Positions 6,844 to 13,639 of a stretch of DNA of 13,711 nt are shown piece by piece. Where the stretch lies: positions 407-14,117 of the forward strand of contig CAJONN010000044.1 in NCBI GenBank assembly GCA_905235955.1, given 5' to 3'. The DNA is from an uncultured Marinilabiliaceae bacterium (GTDB taxonomy: Bacteria; Bacteroidota; Bacteroidia; Bacteroidales; Marinilabiliaceae). Made by a program: the position numbers and the translations under genes. Below the pieces are notes generated by a model that had not been told where the DNA came from, made no database searches, and saw nothing but the letters and a program-made list of their open reading frames with translations. How positions within the stretch are numbered: position 1 is the stretch's first letter; each line of letters starts with the position of its first letter.

Positions 6844-8295
6844 TCATCTTTTCCAAAACGATGGCGTAAATATCAATATCACAGTAAATATTTCGAGGCG
6901 CCCAATGAGCATCAGCAACACCATAGTTACTTTAGCCACTGATGGTATATCAGCCAATGCACCCGACGGACCATATTGCCCAATGCTTGCACCTACATTG
7001 CCCAAACTATTCACCGCCAAGCCAAACGAATCTTCAAATGAGCAACCCGTAAGCGATATTATCAAAATGCCCACTATGGTTATTACCACATAAAACACTA
7101 TAAACGTAAGCACACTCGACGCATCGGTTGGCATAAGCGACTTGCCATTGTACTTCACTGGCACTACAGCTGTAGGATGCATAGCGCGTTTGAGCTCATT
7201 TTTGATATTGCGAGCCATTATTGTTAGGCGCATAAACTTGATACCACCAGTAGTTGAACCCGTACAACCTCCGCAAAACATAATAAAAGCTATTATTGTG
7301 ATGGTTTGCACAGGCCACTGCATATAGTCACACGTAGTAAATCCGCAACCCGTCATCAGCGAAACAACATGAAACAAACTATGTCTTACAACCTCCTCAA
7401 GGTCAGTATAATTGCCAACAAAATAGAGAATACAAGCTATAGCCACAGCACAAACCAACGTAAAAATAGAATATGAGCGAAATTCATCATCAGCAAACAA
7501 TCTCCGCCCTTTGCCTGCAATAACACTATAATAGAGCACATAATTCACTCCACCCAAAAACATAAATATAATAGCAACATACTCAATATAAGCCGAGTGG
7601 AAAGCGCCAATACTATCGGTGCGAGTAGAAAAACCACCCGTAGAAACAGTTGAAAGTGCATGGCACGAAGCATCAAAGACACTCATGCCACCCAACAGAT
7701 AGAGCACAATGAGCACAAATGTCATAGCTATATAAATATACCACATATAGCGCGCCATCTCAGTAACTTTTGGATGAATCTTGTCTGAACGCGTAACTGA
7801 AGCTTCGGCAGTGAATGCCTGCATACTGCTCATGCCCAAAGCAGGTACCAACACAAGCGACAAGGCTATGATACCCATACCACCCAACCACTGCAACAAA
7901 CCACGCCAAAACAATATGCCATGTGAAGCCTTTTCTATATCGACAAGCATTGTAGAACCTGTGGTTGAGAACCCCGACATAGTTTCAAACAAAGCATCAA
8001 CAAACGGCATTGCTCCTGACAGCCAAAAAGGTAGTAAGCCAAACAGCGTAAAACTCACCCAAACAAGTGTTACTATAATATAGCTATCGCGCTTTGACAC
8101 ATCAGTATGATGTTCTCTGAAAAAGAAAACAAAAAGTCCGCCCACCAACAATGTTATAGCAGCCGACACAAAAAAGATAGTGCTATCTGGCTCGCCATAC
8201 GAAAACGACATCAGTCCGGGCATTGTCATAAACACACCCTCGACAAGTAGCAAGAAGCCTATAATATATAGCGTTAGTTCACGATTGATAAGCAT
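6844..8295 (-). CDS. trkH: TrkH-type potassium uptake transporter subunit
   Basis: This complete 483-residue membrane protein of the TrkH/KtrB family forms the K+-translocating pore in the inner membrane. All four pore-loop repeats can be seen: FSTTGST (109-115), STVSTGGFST (215-224), MTGCGFTT (314-321) and SLGNVGASIG (430-439). The family-specific GGCTGSTTGGIK (342-353) and GRLE (465-468) segments are also present, separated by hydrophobic helices. Length is normal for TrkH. The start at 8295 (MLINRELTLYIIGFLLL) fits the family and lies 20 bases below a good promoter. The usual cytoplasmic gating partner TrkA is not adjacent: upstream is a divergent gene and downstream is a 468-base gap. TrkA or another KTN-domain protein would have to be encoded elsewhere. 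Confidence 0.95.
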   Translation of the reverse strand: MLINRELTLYIIGFLLLVEGVFMTMPGLMSFSYGEPDSTIFFVSAAITLLVGGLFVFFFREHHTDVSKRDSYIIVTLVWVSFTLFGLLPFWLSGAMPFVDALFETMSGFSTTGSTMLVDIEKASHGILFWRGLLQWLGGMGIIALSLVLVPALGMSSMQAFTAEASVTRSDKIHPKVTEMARYMWYIYIAMTFVLIVLYLLGGMSVFDASCHALSTVSTGGFSTRTDSIGAFHSAYIEYVAIIFMFLGGVNYVLYYSVIAGKGRRLFADDEFRSYSIFTLVCAVAIACILYFVGNYTDLEEVVRHSLFHVVSLMTGCGFTTCDYMQWPVQTITIIAFIMFCGGCTGSTTGGIKFMRLTIMARNIKNELKRAMHPTAVVPVKYNGKSLMPTDASSVLTFIVFYVVITIVGILIISLTGCSFEDSFGLAVNSLGNVGASIGQYGPSGALADIPSVAKVTMVLLMLIGRLEIFTVILIFTPSFWKR

Positions 8296-8315
8296 ATCAT
8301 AATAATATAGTGGCG

Positions 8316-8346
8316 CAAATATAGAACAAAGTTTTTAAGTTTCAAC
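8316..8346 (-). promoter_or_regulatory. Probable promoter of trkH
   Basis: On the minus strand TATATTTG (8316-8323) is a perfect match to the Bacteroidota -7 box TAnnTTTG. GTTG (8343-8346) matches three of four bases of the -33 box TTTG, with the normal 19-base spacing. Transcription would start near 8309 and leave a leader of only about 14 bases before the trkH ATG. Confidence 0.55.
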
Positions 8347-8356
8347 TCAACTTTCA

Positions 8357-8385
8357 CAAGTAAGAATTCAAGTTTCGCAAGTAAG
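8357..8385 (-). promoter_or_regulatory. Pair of direct repeats upstream of the trkH promoter
   Basis: CAAGTAAG occurs at 8357-8364 and again at 8378-8385, exactly 21 bases apart (two helical turns). Relative to the predicted trkH start they sit near -52 and -73, where an activator would bind on one face of the DNA. A related AAGTTTC also repeats nearby (8337-8343 and 8370-8376). No regulator is identified. Confidence 0.35.
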
Positions 8386-8528
8386 GCAGCCACAAAAGAT
8401 GCAAAAAAAATATACCCAACAAATTGCCTTCCAATAATAAGCACGAAAAAACAATTTTCAAACTCGCACAAAGAGCCGTAATAAGTCGGCAAACCAAACA
8501 TTAATGCCATATTTATCGTAATAAAAAA

Positions 8529-8536
8529 TATTTTTG
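8529..8536 (+). promoter_or_regulatory. Possible -7 box for the aminopeptidase transcript
   Basis: TATTTTTG is a perfect TAnnTTTG match on the plus strand, 87 bases before the start codon at 8623. No TTTG lies at the expected -33 position, so support is limited. Otherwise the 327-base divergent region 8296-8622 contains only the trkH promoter signals and the leader hairpins. Confidence 0.3.
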
Positions 8537-8566
8537 GGTAACAATTGAAGTGTGAACATCAAATTA

Positions 8567-8606
8567 TTTGTTGTTCGCAACAAAAGTGATTACCTTCGCA
8601 AAAGGT
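8567..8606 (+). promoter_or_regulatory. Two small hairpins in the leader of the aminopeptidase gene
   Basis: TTTGTTG (8567-8573) and CAACAAA (8578-8584) pair perfectly around a TTCG tetraloop, an unusually stable loop in RNA. Eight bases later ACCTT (8592-8596) pairs with AAGGT (8602-8606). Both lie in the untranslated leader, ending 16 bases before the ATG. They may stabilise the message or affect translation. Confidence 0.4.
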
Positions 8607-8622
8607 CTTTAAAAATGTAGTT

Positions 8623-10428
8623 ATGAACGAACCTATCAACAATAATTTGAGCGTCAACGAGAAGATAATCAAAATGCGTGAACATATGGCACATTGCGGT
8701 GTTGACGCTATGATAATACTTACTGAAGACCCACATGGTAGCGAATATCCCGCCAACTATTGGAAATTCAGAGAATTTCTGTCGGGTTTCAATGGCTCGG
8801 CTGGCACATTTCTTATCACTCACAACCATGCAGGCTTGTGGGTCGACTCTCGTTACTACATTCAGGCCGAAAAACAGATACGCGACACCTCTATAGAGCT
8901 CTTCAAAAGCGGGCTCCCACATGTGCCCGACTATATTACATATCTTACCAATGTAATGCCATCAGGTAGCGTCGTAGGTATCGACGGATTTACATTGCCT
9001 GCCGAAACATTTAAAACAATAAAGAAAAAACTATCAGACTTCGGTATCAAACTCAACTATAAAGTTGACATCGTAAACGATGTATTTGCTCCACGCGAAA
9101 AATTACCACTCGATGAAGTGATAGAGATGGACCCAAGCATAGCCGGATTAGACAGATTGCAAAAAGTAGAACTTCTGCGCCATGAGATGCTCAAAAACAA
9201 CATCAGCCACTACTTAGTTACTGCACTCGACGACGTGGCATGGCTCACCAATTTGCGTGGCAACGACGTAGAATACAACCCCGTGTTCTACGCATATATG
9301 CTCGTTACTCCTACTGAAGAGCACCTCTACATCGACCCACACAAACTCAGCTCCATCATTAGTCGCCGACTCAACGAAGATGGCATAAAACTAACCTTCT
9401 ATGACCATTTTGAAAAAAATATGGCCAACATACCTACCGATGCACGTGTATTCTACGACCCACAAACAACCAACACACGCATAGCACACACATTACCCAA
9501 AACGGTAGTGAGAGTAGAAGGCAGAAGCTACATAACCACCCTCAAAGGACGCAAAAGTCCTGACGAAATAAACCACATGTATGCCAGCCATGTACGCGAT
9601 GGCGTAGCACTTGTACGCTTCCTGCATTGGCTCGACACATCGGTGGGCAAACATCGAATAACCGAACTCGACGTGGCAAACAAACTACTCAGCTTCCGCA
9701 AGCAAAACGAACTCTTCGTCAGCGAATCGTTTGAAGCCATAGCAGCATACGGAGCCAACGCCGCCATAGTACACTACTCGCCCTCAATAGAGAGCAACGC
9801 CGAACTCAAACCTGAAGGTCTGCTCTTGCTCGACACAGGCGCACAATATGCTGATGGCACAACTGACATCACTCGCACCATAGCCCTCGGACCAGTGAGC
9901 GAGCAAGCCAAACGCGATTACACTCTTGTACTCAAAGGACATATAGCACTTGCTACAGCCATATTCCCAGAAGGCACACGTGGCGTACAACTTGATGTAT
10001 TGGCACGTGCAACAATGTGGCGCGAAGGCATCGACTATGGACACGGCACAGGACACGGTATTGGTTTTTGCCTCAATGTGCATGAAGGTCCGCAGCGCAT
10101 ATCAAAAGTAGACAATGGTGTGGCTCTTGTTCCGGGTATGATAACAAGCAACGAACCCGGCATTTACCGTGAAGGACAACATGGCGTGCGCATAGAGAGC
10201 ATAGTTGTGTGTCAGCAAGCTGAAAAAACTAATTTCGGACAATTCCTCAACTTCCGTACCATCACACTTTGCCCCATCGACACACGCCCAATAATAAAAG
10301 AGATGCTCACATCAGCTGAAATAGATTGGCTCAACAACTATCATAGCATGGTGCGAGCTACATTGCATGACCTACTCCCAACAACCGACGAACAACTTTG
10401 GCTCGATAATGCAACAAAAGCTATCTGA
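8623..10428 (+). CDS. Xaa-Pro aminopeptidase (aminopeptidase P, M24B family)
   Basis: This complete 601-residue cytoplasmic peptidase removes an N-terminal residue that precedes proline. It has the long three-domain form: two creatinase-like N-terminal domains (about 10-150 and 160-315), then the pita-bread catalytic domain. The five metal ligands are all present: Asp404 and Asp415 (LLDTGAQYADGTTDITRT), His478 (GHGTGHGIG), Glu511 (SNEPGIY) and Glu525 (VRIES). No signal peptide is seen. It is about 160 residues longer than E. coli PepP and closer in layout to the cytosolic eukaryotic type, so I give no gene symbol. The start at 8623 is the first in-frame ATG and matches the family start. It diverges from trkH and is followed at 16 bases by a regulator gene. 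Likely role: peptide turnover. Confidence 0.95.
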   Translation: MNEPINNNLSVNEKIIKMREHMAHCGVDAMIILTEDPHGSEYPANYWKFREFLSGFNGSAGTFLITHNHAGLWVDSRYYIQAEKQIRDTSIELFKSGLPHVPDYITYLTNVMPSGSVVGIDGFTLPAETFKTIKKKLSDFGIKLNYKVDIVNDVFAPREKLPLDEVIEMDPSIAGLDRLQKVELLRHEMLKNNISHYLVTALDDVAWLTNLRGNDVEYNPVFYAYMLVTPTEEHLYIDPHKLSSIISRRLNEDGIKLTFYDHFEKNMANIPTDARVFYDPQTTNTRIAHTLPKTVVRVEGRSYITTLKGRKSPDEINHMYASHVRDGVALVRFLHWLDTSVGKHRITELDVANKLLSFRKQNELFVSESFEAIAAYGANAAIVHYSPSIESNAELKPEGLLLLDTGAQYADGTTDITRTIALGPVSEQAKRDYTLVLKGHIALATAIFPEGTRGVQLDVLARATMWREGIDYGHGTGHGIGFCLNVHEGPQRISKVDNGVALVPGMITSNEPGIYREGQHGVRIESIVVCQQAEKTNFGQFLNFRTITLCPIDTRPIIKEMLTSAEIDWLNNYHSMVRATLHDLLPTTDEQLWLDNATKAI

Positions 10429-10444
10429 AACAGACAATACATAT

Positions 10445-11329
10445 ATGAACAAAACCGAAAATATGTTCCGTTTTGCTGACGTATCAAAGCAAAACATGGA
10501 TATATTCTCATTTGGTCAGGTAGTAAACCGACTTGACCGTTGTGGCGTTTTCATTTGTAAAAAAGGTGAAGTTGTGCTAATGGTCAATGGCAGTACCATC
10601 ACACTGCACAAAGGTGGCTTATACCTCTACATGCCATCTGTGATGTTGCGCCCCATATCAGCTACCGATGACGCTGAAGGCGTAATAGCATCTATTGATT
10701 TAGACTACGTAGTACAAGGCATATTAAAAGTTACAAGCATAGAGAGCATATTGTTTTTGCGCAACAATCCGAGCGTACAAATGTCTGACGCTGAGTTTGA
10801 TAAAATCATAACAATATTCGACATCGTAAGGCAAAAACTTGCCGACACCGAAACAGGCAACTATGAAGGCATAATGCACAAATTTCAGTTTGAAATACTC
10901 AAGTCAATAGGACAAGTAGCACTATACGAAATAATGTCGATATTCTTTGCCAATAAAACAGAAGATACAATGACATCTAAAAAAGACATTGTCTTCTTCA
11001 AGTTTTTAGCATCACTCTATTGCAACTACAAAGTGCAACGCGATGTCTCTTTTTATGCTGAAGAACAAAACCTCTCGCCACGTTATTTTTCTGCCATAGT
11101 GAAAGAAAAATCGGGCAACAGTGCATTGCAATGGATTGTAAATGTAGTAGTTGGCGGAATGAAACAAATGCTCGAACGCTCTGATATGTCAATAAAAGAT
11201 ATAGCCATAGCTATGAACTTTCCGACACAAAGTTTTTTTGGCAAATACTTCAAACAATATGTAGGCATATCGCCCAAAGATTATCGCTTAAAAATGCACA
11301 AAATGAATGCATCATTGAAGAAAAAATAA
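10445..11329 (+). CDS. AraC-family transcriptional regulator
   Basis: This 294-residue regulator has an N-terminal cupin-like sensor (about 15-100; CGVFICKKGEVVLMVNG, then HKGGLYLYMPS), a helical linker, and a C-terminal AraC DNA-binding domain (about 185-284). The domain has two helix-turn-helix units, one around EEQNLSPRYFSAIVKEKSG and one around SIKDIAIAMNFPTQSFFGKYFKQYVGISPKDYR, the second holding the AraC signature. I chose ATG 10445, 16 bases after the aminopeptidase stop. In-frame ATGs at 10409 and 10367 would overlap that gene and add sequence unlike the family start. It lies between the aminopeptidase gene and porQ on the same strand, so it may be co-transcribed with them, but its targets are not evident. 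The ligand is unknown. Confidence 0.9.
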   Translation: MNKTENMFRFADVSKQNMDIFSFGQVVNRLDRCGVFICKKGEVVLMVNGSTITLHKGGLYLYMPSVMLRPISATDDAEGVIASIDLDYVVQGILKVTSIESILFLRNNPSVQMSDAEFDKIITIFDIVRQKLADTETGNYEGIMHKFQFEILKSIGQVALYEIMSIFFANKTEDTMTSKKDIVFFKFLASLYCNYKVQRDVSFYAEEQNLSPRYFSAIVKEKSGNSALQWIVNVVVGGMKQMLERSDMSIKDIAIAMNFPTQSFFGKYFKQYVGISPKDYRLKMHKMNASLKKK

Positions 11330-11357
11330 CACAAACCTATTCAGCAACAGAGAACGC

Positions 11358-12362
11358 ATGAAAAAATTAGCCCTAATATCAACACTTCTGACCATATCAG
11401 CCACATGCAACATACTTTTGGCACAAAGTAGAAGTGGCAATGCATACGAATTTATTGATATGCCAACATCGAGCCGCCAAACAGCACTTGGTGGGGCGCA
11501 TGCAGTGCTTGGTGCTGACGATCTAAACTTTGCCATTCACAACCCAGCCGCCTTGCGCGACTCTATGCACAATAGCATTGGACTCAACTTTACACCTCTC
11601 AAAGCTGGCATAAAATCTGGCTCGGTGGCTTATGCACGTAGGATGCAGCAAATAGATGGCATACTAATGGTAGGAGTGCAATATATCAACTATGGTTCGT
11701 TTGACCAAACCGACGAAATAGGCACAGAGATAGGTACATTCACGGCACAAGAGGTGGCTGTCAACTTTATCTATTCACATTCGTTTTCGCACAATTATAC
11801 TATGGCTGCCACATTCAAACCTATATACAGTAAGTTGGCCGAATACAATTCGTTTGGTTTAGCAATGGACATGGGTGGCTATTATACATCTGATAATAAG
11901 CGATTTAGAGTTGGTGCAGTAATTCGCAATTTGGGCGCACAAATAAAGCGTTTTGATGATGCAGAAGACCATGAGAGGCTCAATACTGATATGCGTATAG
12001 GCTTGTCATACAAAGCAGAGTATGCGCCATTTCGCATTACGGCTACTCTCAAAGATATCTTTCATTGGGATTTGTCGCCCGACAGAAACAACAAAATTTC
12101 GTTTGCCGACAATTTGTTTCGCCACACAATAATAGGTATAGAATTTGTACCATCAGAGCGCATATTTGCTGCGTTTGGCTACAATCATAGAGTGCGCCGA
12201 GAGAATCGTGACTCATCAGTAGGTGGCGCGGCAGGTTTGTCGTGGGGCTTAGGTTTTAGAGTTGCTAAATTTGATATATCATACGGCATGGGTAAATATC
12301 ATACTGCCGGAGCAGCCAATAGCATAACAATAGCAACTAATTTCGACCGATTTGTGAAATAG
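11358..12362 (+). CDS. porQ: Type IX secretion system protein PorQ
   Basis: This 334-residue outer-membrane beta-barrel protein has a signal peptide (about 1-22, ending ILLA before QSRSG). The start of the mature protein carries the PorQ signature: YEFIDMPTSSRQTALGGAHAV, then DDLNFAIHNPAAL (about residues 30-66), typical of the PorV/PorQ branch of FadL-like barrels. Amphipathic strands follow to the end (TNFDRFVK). In Porphyromonas gingivalis PorQ is part of the outer-membrane machinery of the type IX system, linked to attaching secreted cargo at the cell surface. PorV is less likely because the N-terminal block lacks PorV's usual pattern. The gene starts 28 bases after the AraC-type gene and may share its transcript. 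Its presence implies that the organism has, or once had, a type IX system encoded elsewhere. Confidence 0.88.
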   Translation: MKKLALISTLLTISATCNILLAQSRSGNAYEFIDMPTSSRQTALGGAHAVLGADDLNFAIHNPAALRDSMHNSIGLNFTPLKAGIKSGSVAYARRMQQIDGILMVGVQYINYGSFDQTDEIGTEIGTFTAQEVAVNFIYSHSFSHNYTMAATFKPIYSKLAEYNSFGLAMDMGGYYTSDNKRFRVGAVIRNLGAQIKRFDDAEDHERLNTDMRIGLSYKAEYAPFRITATLKDIFHWDLSPDRNNKISFADNLFRHTIIGIEFVPSERIFAAFGYNHRVRRENRDSSVGGAAGLSWGLGFRVAKFDISYGMGKYHTAGAANSITIATNFDRFVK

Positions 12363-12384
12363 CTAAAAATCAATACGATAAGCA

Positions 12385-13140
12385 CTAAGAGGCTTTACGC
12401 CTTTCGAGCCAATATTTGCGTTCTTGTGGAGGCAGTTTTTCTACTGCATATCGCAGCATTACTGATGGCATTTTCTGTACATTATTTTCAAGGAAGGAGA
12501 GCAAAATATCCATTCCACCATTTTTACCAAGTTCGCGTAGCATCCAACCTGTAGCTTTATGCAGCAAATCTTCATTACTATTGAGTAGCTTAGTAGCACG
12601 CGCAACGACTTCATCATAGCGTCCATATCTAATTAGTCGCCAAGTACTTATCATTGCTATACGTTTTTGCCAAAGAGTGCTATTAGAGGCATCAATCCAT
12701 TCATCGAGACGATGTTCTTCAGGGTGATGCACTTCCCAAAAACCAGCTATAATGTTGGCTGATAGGTCTACCAAATCCCAATTGTTGATGTGTTTGTGTA
12801 GCGATATGTAGAGCTCAAAAATATGTCGCATCTCACTATCGTTGGCACGTTTTACGGCTTGTTCCATTTTCTTGGTTAGTATGAGCAATCCGCAAAGGCG
12901 TACTTCATGTATCTGACTCGTTATCAATTTAGTAGCCTCTTCGGTCGAAGTCTGTTTCCATGCTTCGCGCACAACTAATCTCACTTGTGGGTTTGTTACT
13001 CCCAAAAATGTGTCGCCATAACCATATTCGCCTTTCTTAGTTTTGAAAAAACGCATATAAACTTCTCGTTGTTTCTCATTTTGCATTTGCCTAATAGTCA
13101 GCTCAATATCGTTAGCAAATATGGCATTTGATGTGTGCAT
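12385..13140 (-). CDS. AlkD-type DNA alkylation repair glycosylase
   Basis: This 251-residue protein is built of paired helices like the HEAT-like repeats of AlkD, which removes N3- and N7-alkylated purines from DNA. Residues used by Bacillus cereus AlkD can be matched: Trp121 and Asp125 in NNWDLVDLSA (AlkD Trp109 and Asp113, the catalytic acid), Arg160 in LWQKRIAMIST, and Trp199 in HKATGWMLRELGKNGG. The C-terminal MPSVMLRYAVEKLP block is also characteristic. The stop faces that of porQ with a 22-base gap and no clear terminator between them; a weak AGGC/GCCT dyad simply overlaps the last codons. The start at 13140 is likely. An in-frame ATG at codon 19 is an alternative, but residues 5-18 look like the normal first helix. 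Confidence 0.92.
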   Translation of the reverse strand: MHTSNAIFANDIELTIRQMQNEKQREVYMRFFKTKKGEYGYGDTFLGVTNPQVRLVVREAWKQTSTEEATKLITSQIHEVRLCGLLILTKKMEQAVKRANDSEMRHIFELYISLHKHINNWDLVDLSANIIAGFWEVHHPEEHRLDEWIDASNSTLWQKRIAMISTWRLIRYGRYDEVVARATKLLNSNEDLLHKATGWMLRELGKNGGMDILLSFLENNVQKMPSVMLRYAVEKLPPQERKYWLERRKAS

Positions 13141-13157
13141 TGAAAAAATAATTAAAT

Positions 13158-13185
13158 CATTTGTGCTTAAACTATCACAAATGTA
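13158..13185 (-). promoter_or_regulatory. Probable alkD-type gene promoter overlapped by an inverted repeat
   Basis: TACATTTG on the minus strand (13178-13185) matches the -7 box TAnnTTTG perfectly, about 38 bases before the ATG. No good -33 box is seen at the usual distance. CATTTGTG (13158-13165) and CACAAATG (13176-13183) form a perfect 8-bp inverted repeat with a 10-base spacer covering the -7 box and expected start site, as a repressor operator would. The region 13141-13244 is otherwise AT-rich and featureless. Confidence 0.4.
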
Positions 13186-13244
13186 TGAAAAATATAAAAA
13201 AATCTATGACAATATATTGCATTGTAATGCCGTCCAAAATAAAT

Positions 13245-13334
13245 CTACTCAAATTTGTAGGACACAAGCGCCCCCCAACTAACGCCGCTCCCCCGATGAC
13301 TGCTGAGATGGCGATGTTGATGGGGTGAAAGTTG
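13245..13334 (-). pseudogene. Fragment with a hydrophobic C-terminal tail
   Basis: Read from about 13333 on the minus strand, one frame gives NIAISAVIGGAALVGG, a glycine/alanine-rich membrane-like helix, next to a run of six G on the minus strand (13271-13276). Adding one G to that run would continue the frame as ALVSYKFE and a stop. No parent gene is recognised. It directly follows the glycohydrolase fragment in another frame, so it appears to be one more scrap in a patch of broken genes. It could also be chance coding potential. Confidence 0.35.
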
Positions 13335-13486
13335 GGCTAATTTTATGGCATTTTCAAAATCGATGCTTTCAAAGAATGCCACAATTGCTTGCGGAATGGT
13401 TACTTGGCATGTTTCGTTGAAATAGTTTGTTTCCCGAATTTTATCGCAAGTAAGGTTCAAATCATAGCCATAAAGGTCGGTTATTT
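13335..13486 (-). pseudogene. C-terminal fragment of an ADP-ribosylglycohydrolase
   Basis: About 50 residues match the region before the second metal-binding motif of ADP-ribosylglycohydrolases: ITDLYGYDLNLTCDKIR, then FNETCQVTIPQAIVAFFES, then IDFENAIKLA. In intact proteins the next residues form the SLGGDSDT metal-binding motif. Here the homology stops at KLA and unrelated sequence follows, and the N-terminal catalytic half is absent. The fragment has no ATG start. It is a non-functional remnant. The full enzymes remove ADP-ribose from proteins or other targets and sometimes act as immunity to ADP-ribosylating toxins. Confidence 0.65.
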
Positions 13487-13494
13487 GTGTCTGA

Positions 13495-13635
13495 TTATGT
13501 CTTTGGGCGTTTTATCGAACGCCCGCGCTCGCCAGCATGGTTGTAGGTATATCTTGAGACGTAGCCATCGTCGCCGAGAGATTGCAAGCGGTTTTCCTCG
13601 TCCCACTGCATTATGCGGAGGATTGAATCGAAACA
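13495..13635 (-). pseudogene. Rhs/YD-repeat protein fragment
   Basis: The minus strand encodes ILRIMQWDEENRLQSLGDD followed by GYVSRYTYNHAGERG, matching the YD-repeat pattern of Rhs proteins (WD..NRL..L.D.G....Y.YD..GER), roughly one and a half repeats. The frame then runs into GRSIKRPKT and a stop at 13495-13497. Full Rhs proteins are over a thousand residues and deliver C-terminal toxins. Only about 40 residues remain, without start or signal, between the end of an Rpn-type gene and the glycohydrolase scrap. It is a remnant. Confidence 0.65.
13505..13524. repeat. GC-rich 7-bp inverted repeat at the Rhs fragment end
   Basis: GGGCGTT (13505-13511) and AACGCCC (13518-13524) pair perfectly around a 6-base loop. 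It lies exactly where Rhs similarity ends. No T-run follows on either strand, so an intrinsic terminator is unlikely. Confidence 0.5.
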
Positions 13636-13639
13636 ATTT

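Noticed and set aside
8274..8510. Minus-strand open frame of 78 codons overlapping the trkH start
   Set aside because: It overlaps the trkH promoter, repeats and first codons and has no recognisable pattern; likely chance.
10367..10444. Upstream in-frame starts (10367, 10409) for the AraC-type gene
   Set aside because: They lie inside the aminopeptidase gene and add residues unlike the family N-terminus; ATG 10445 just after its stop fits better.
12385..12412. Weak AGGC/GCCT hairpin as terminator between porQ and the AlkD-type gene
   Set aside because: Only four base pairs, lying within the last codons of the AlkD-type gene, with no T-run.
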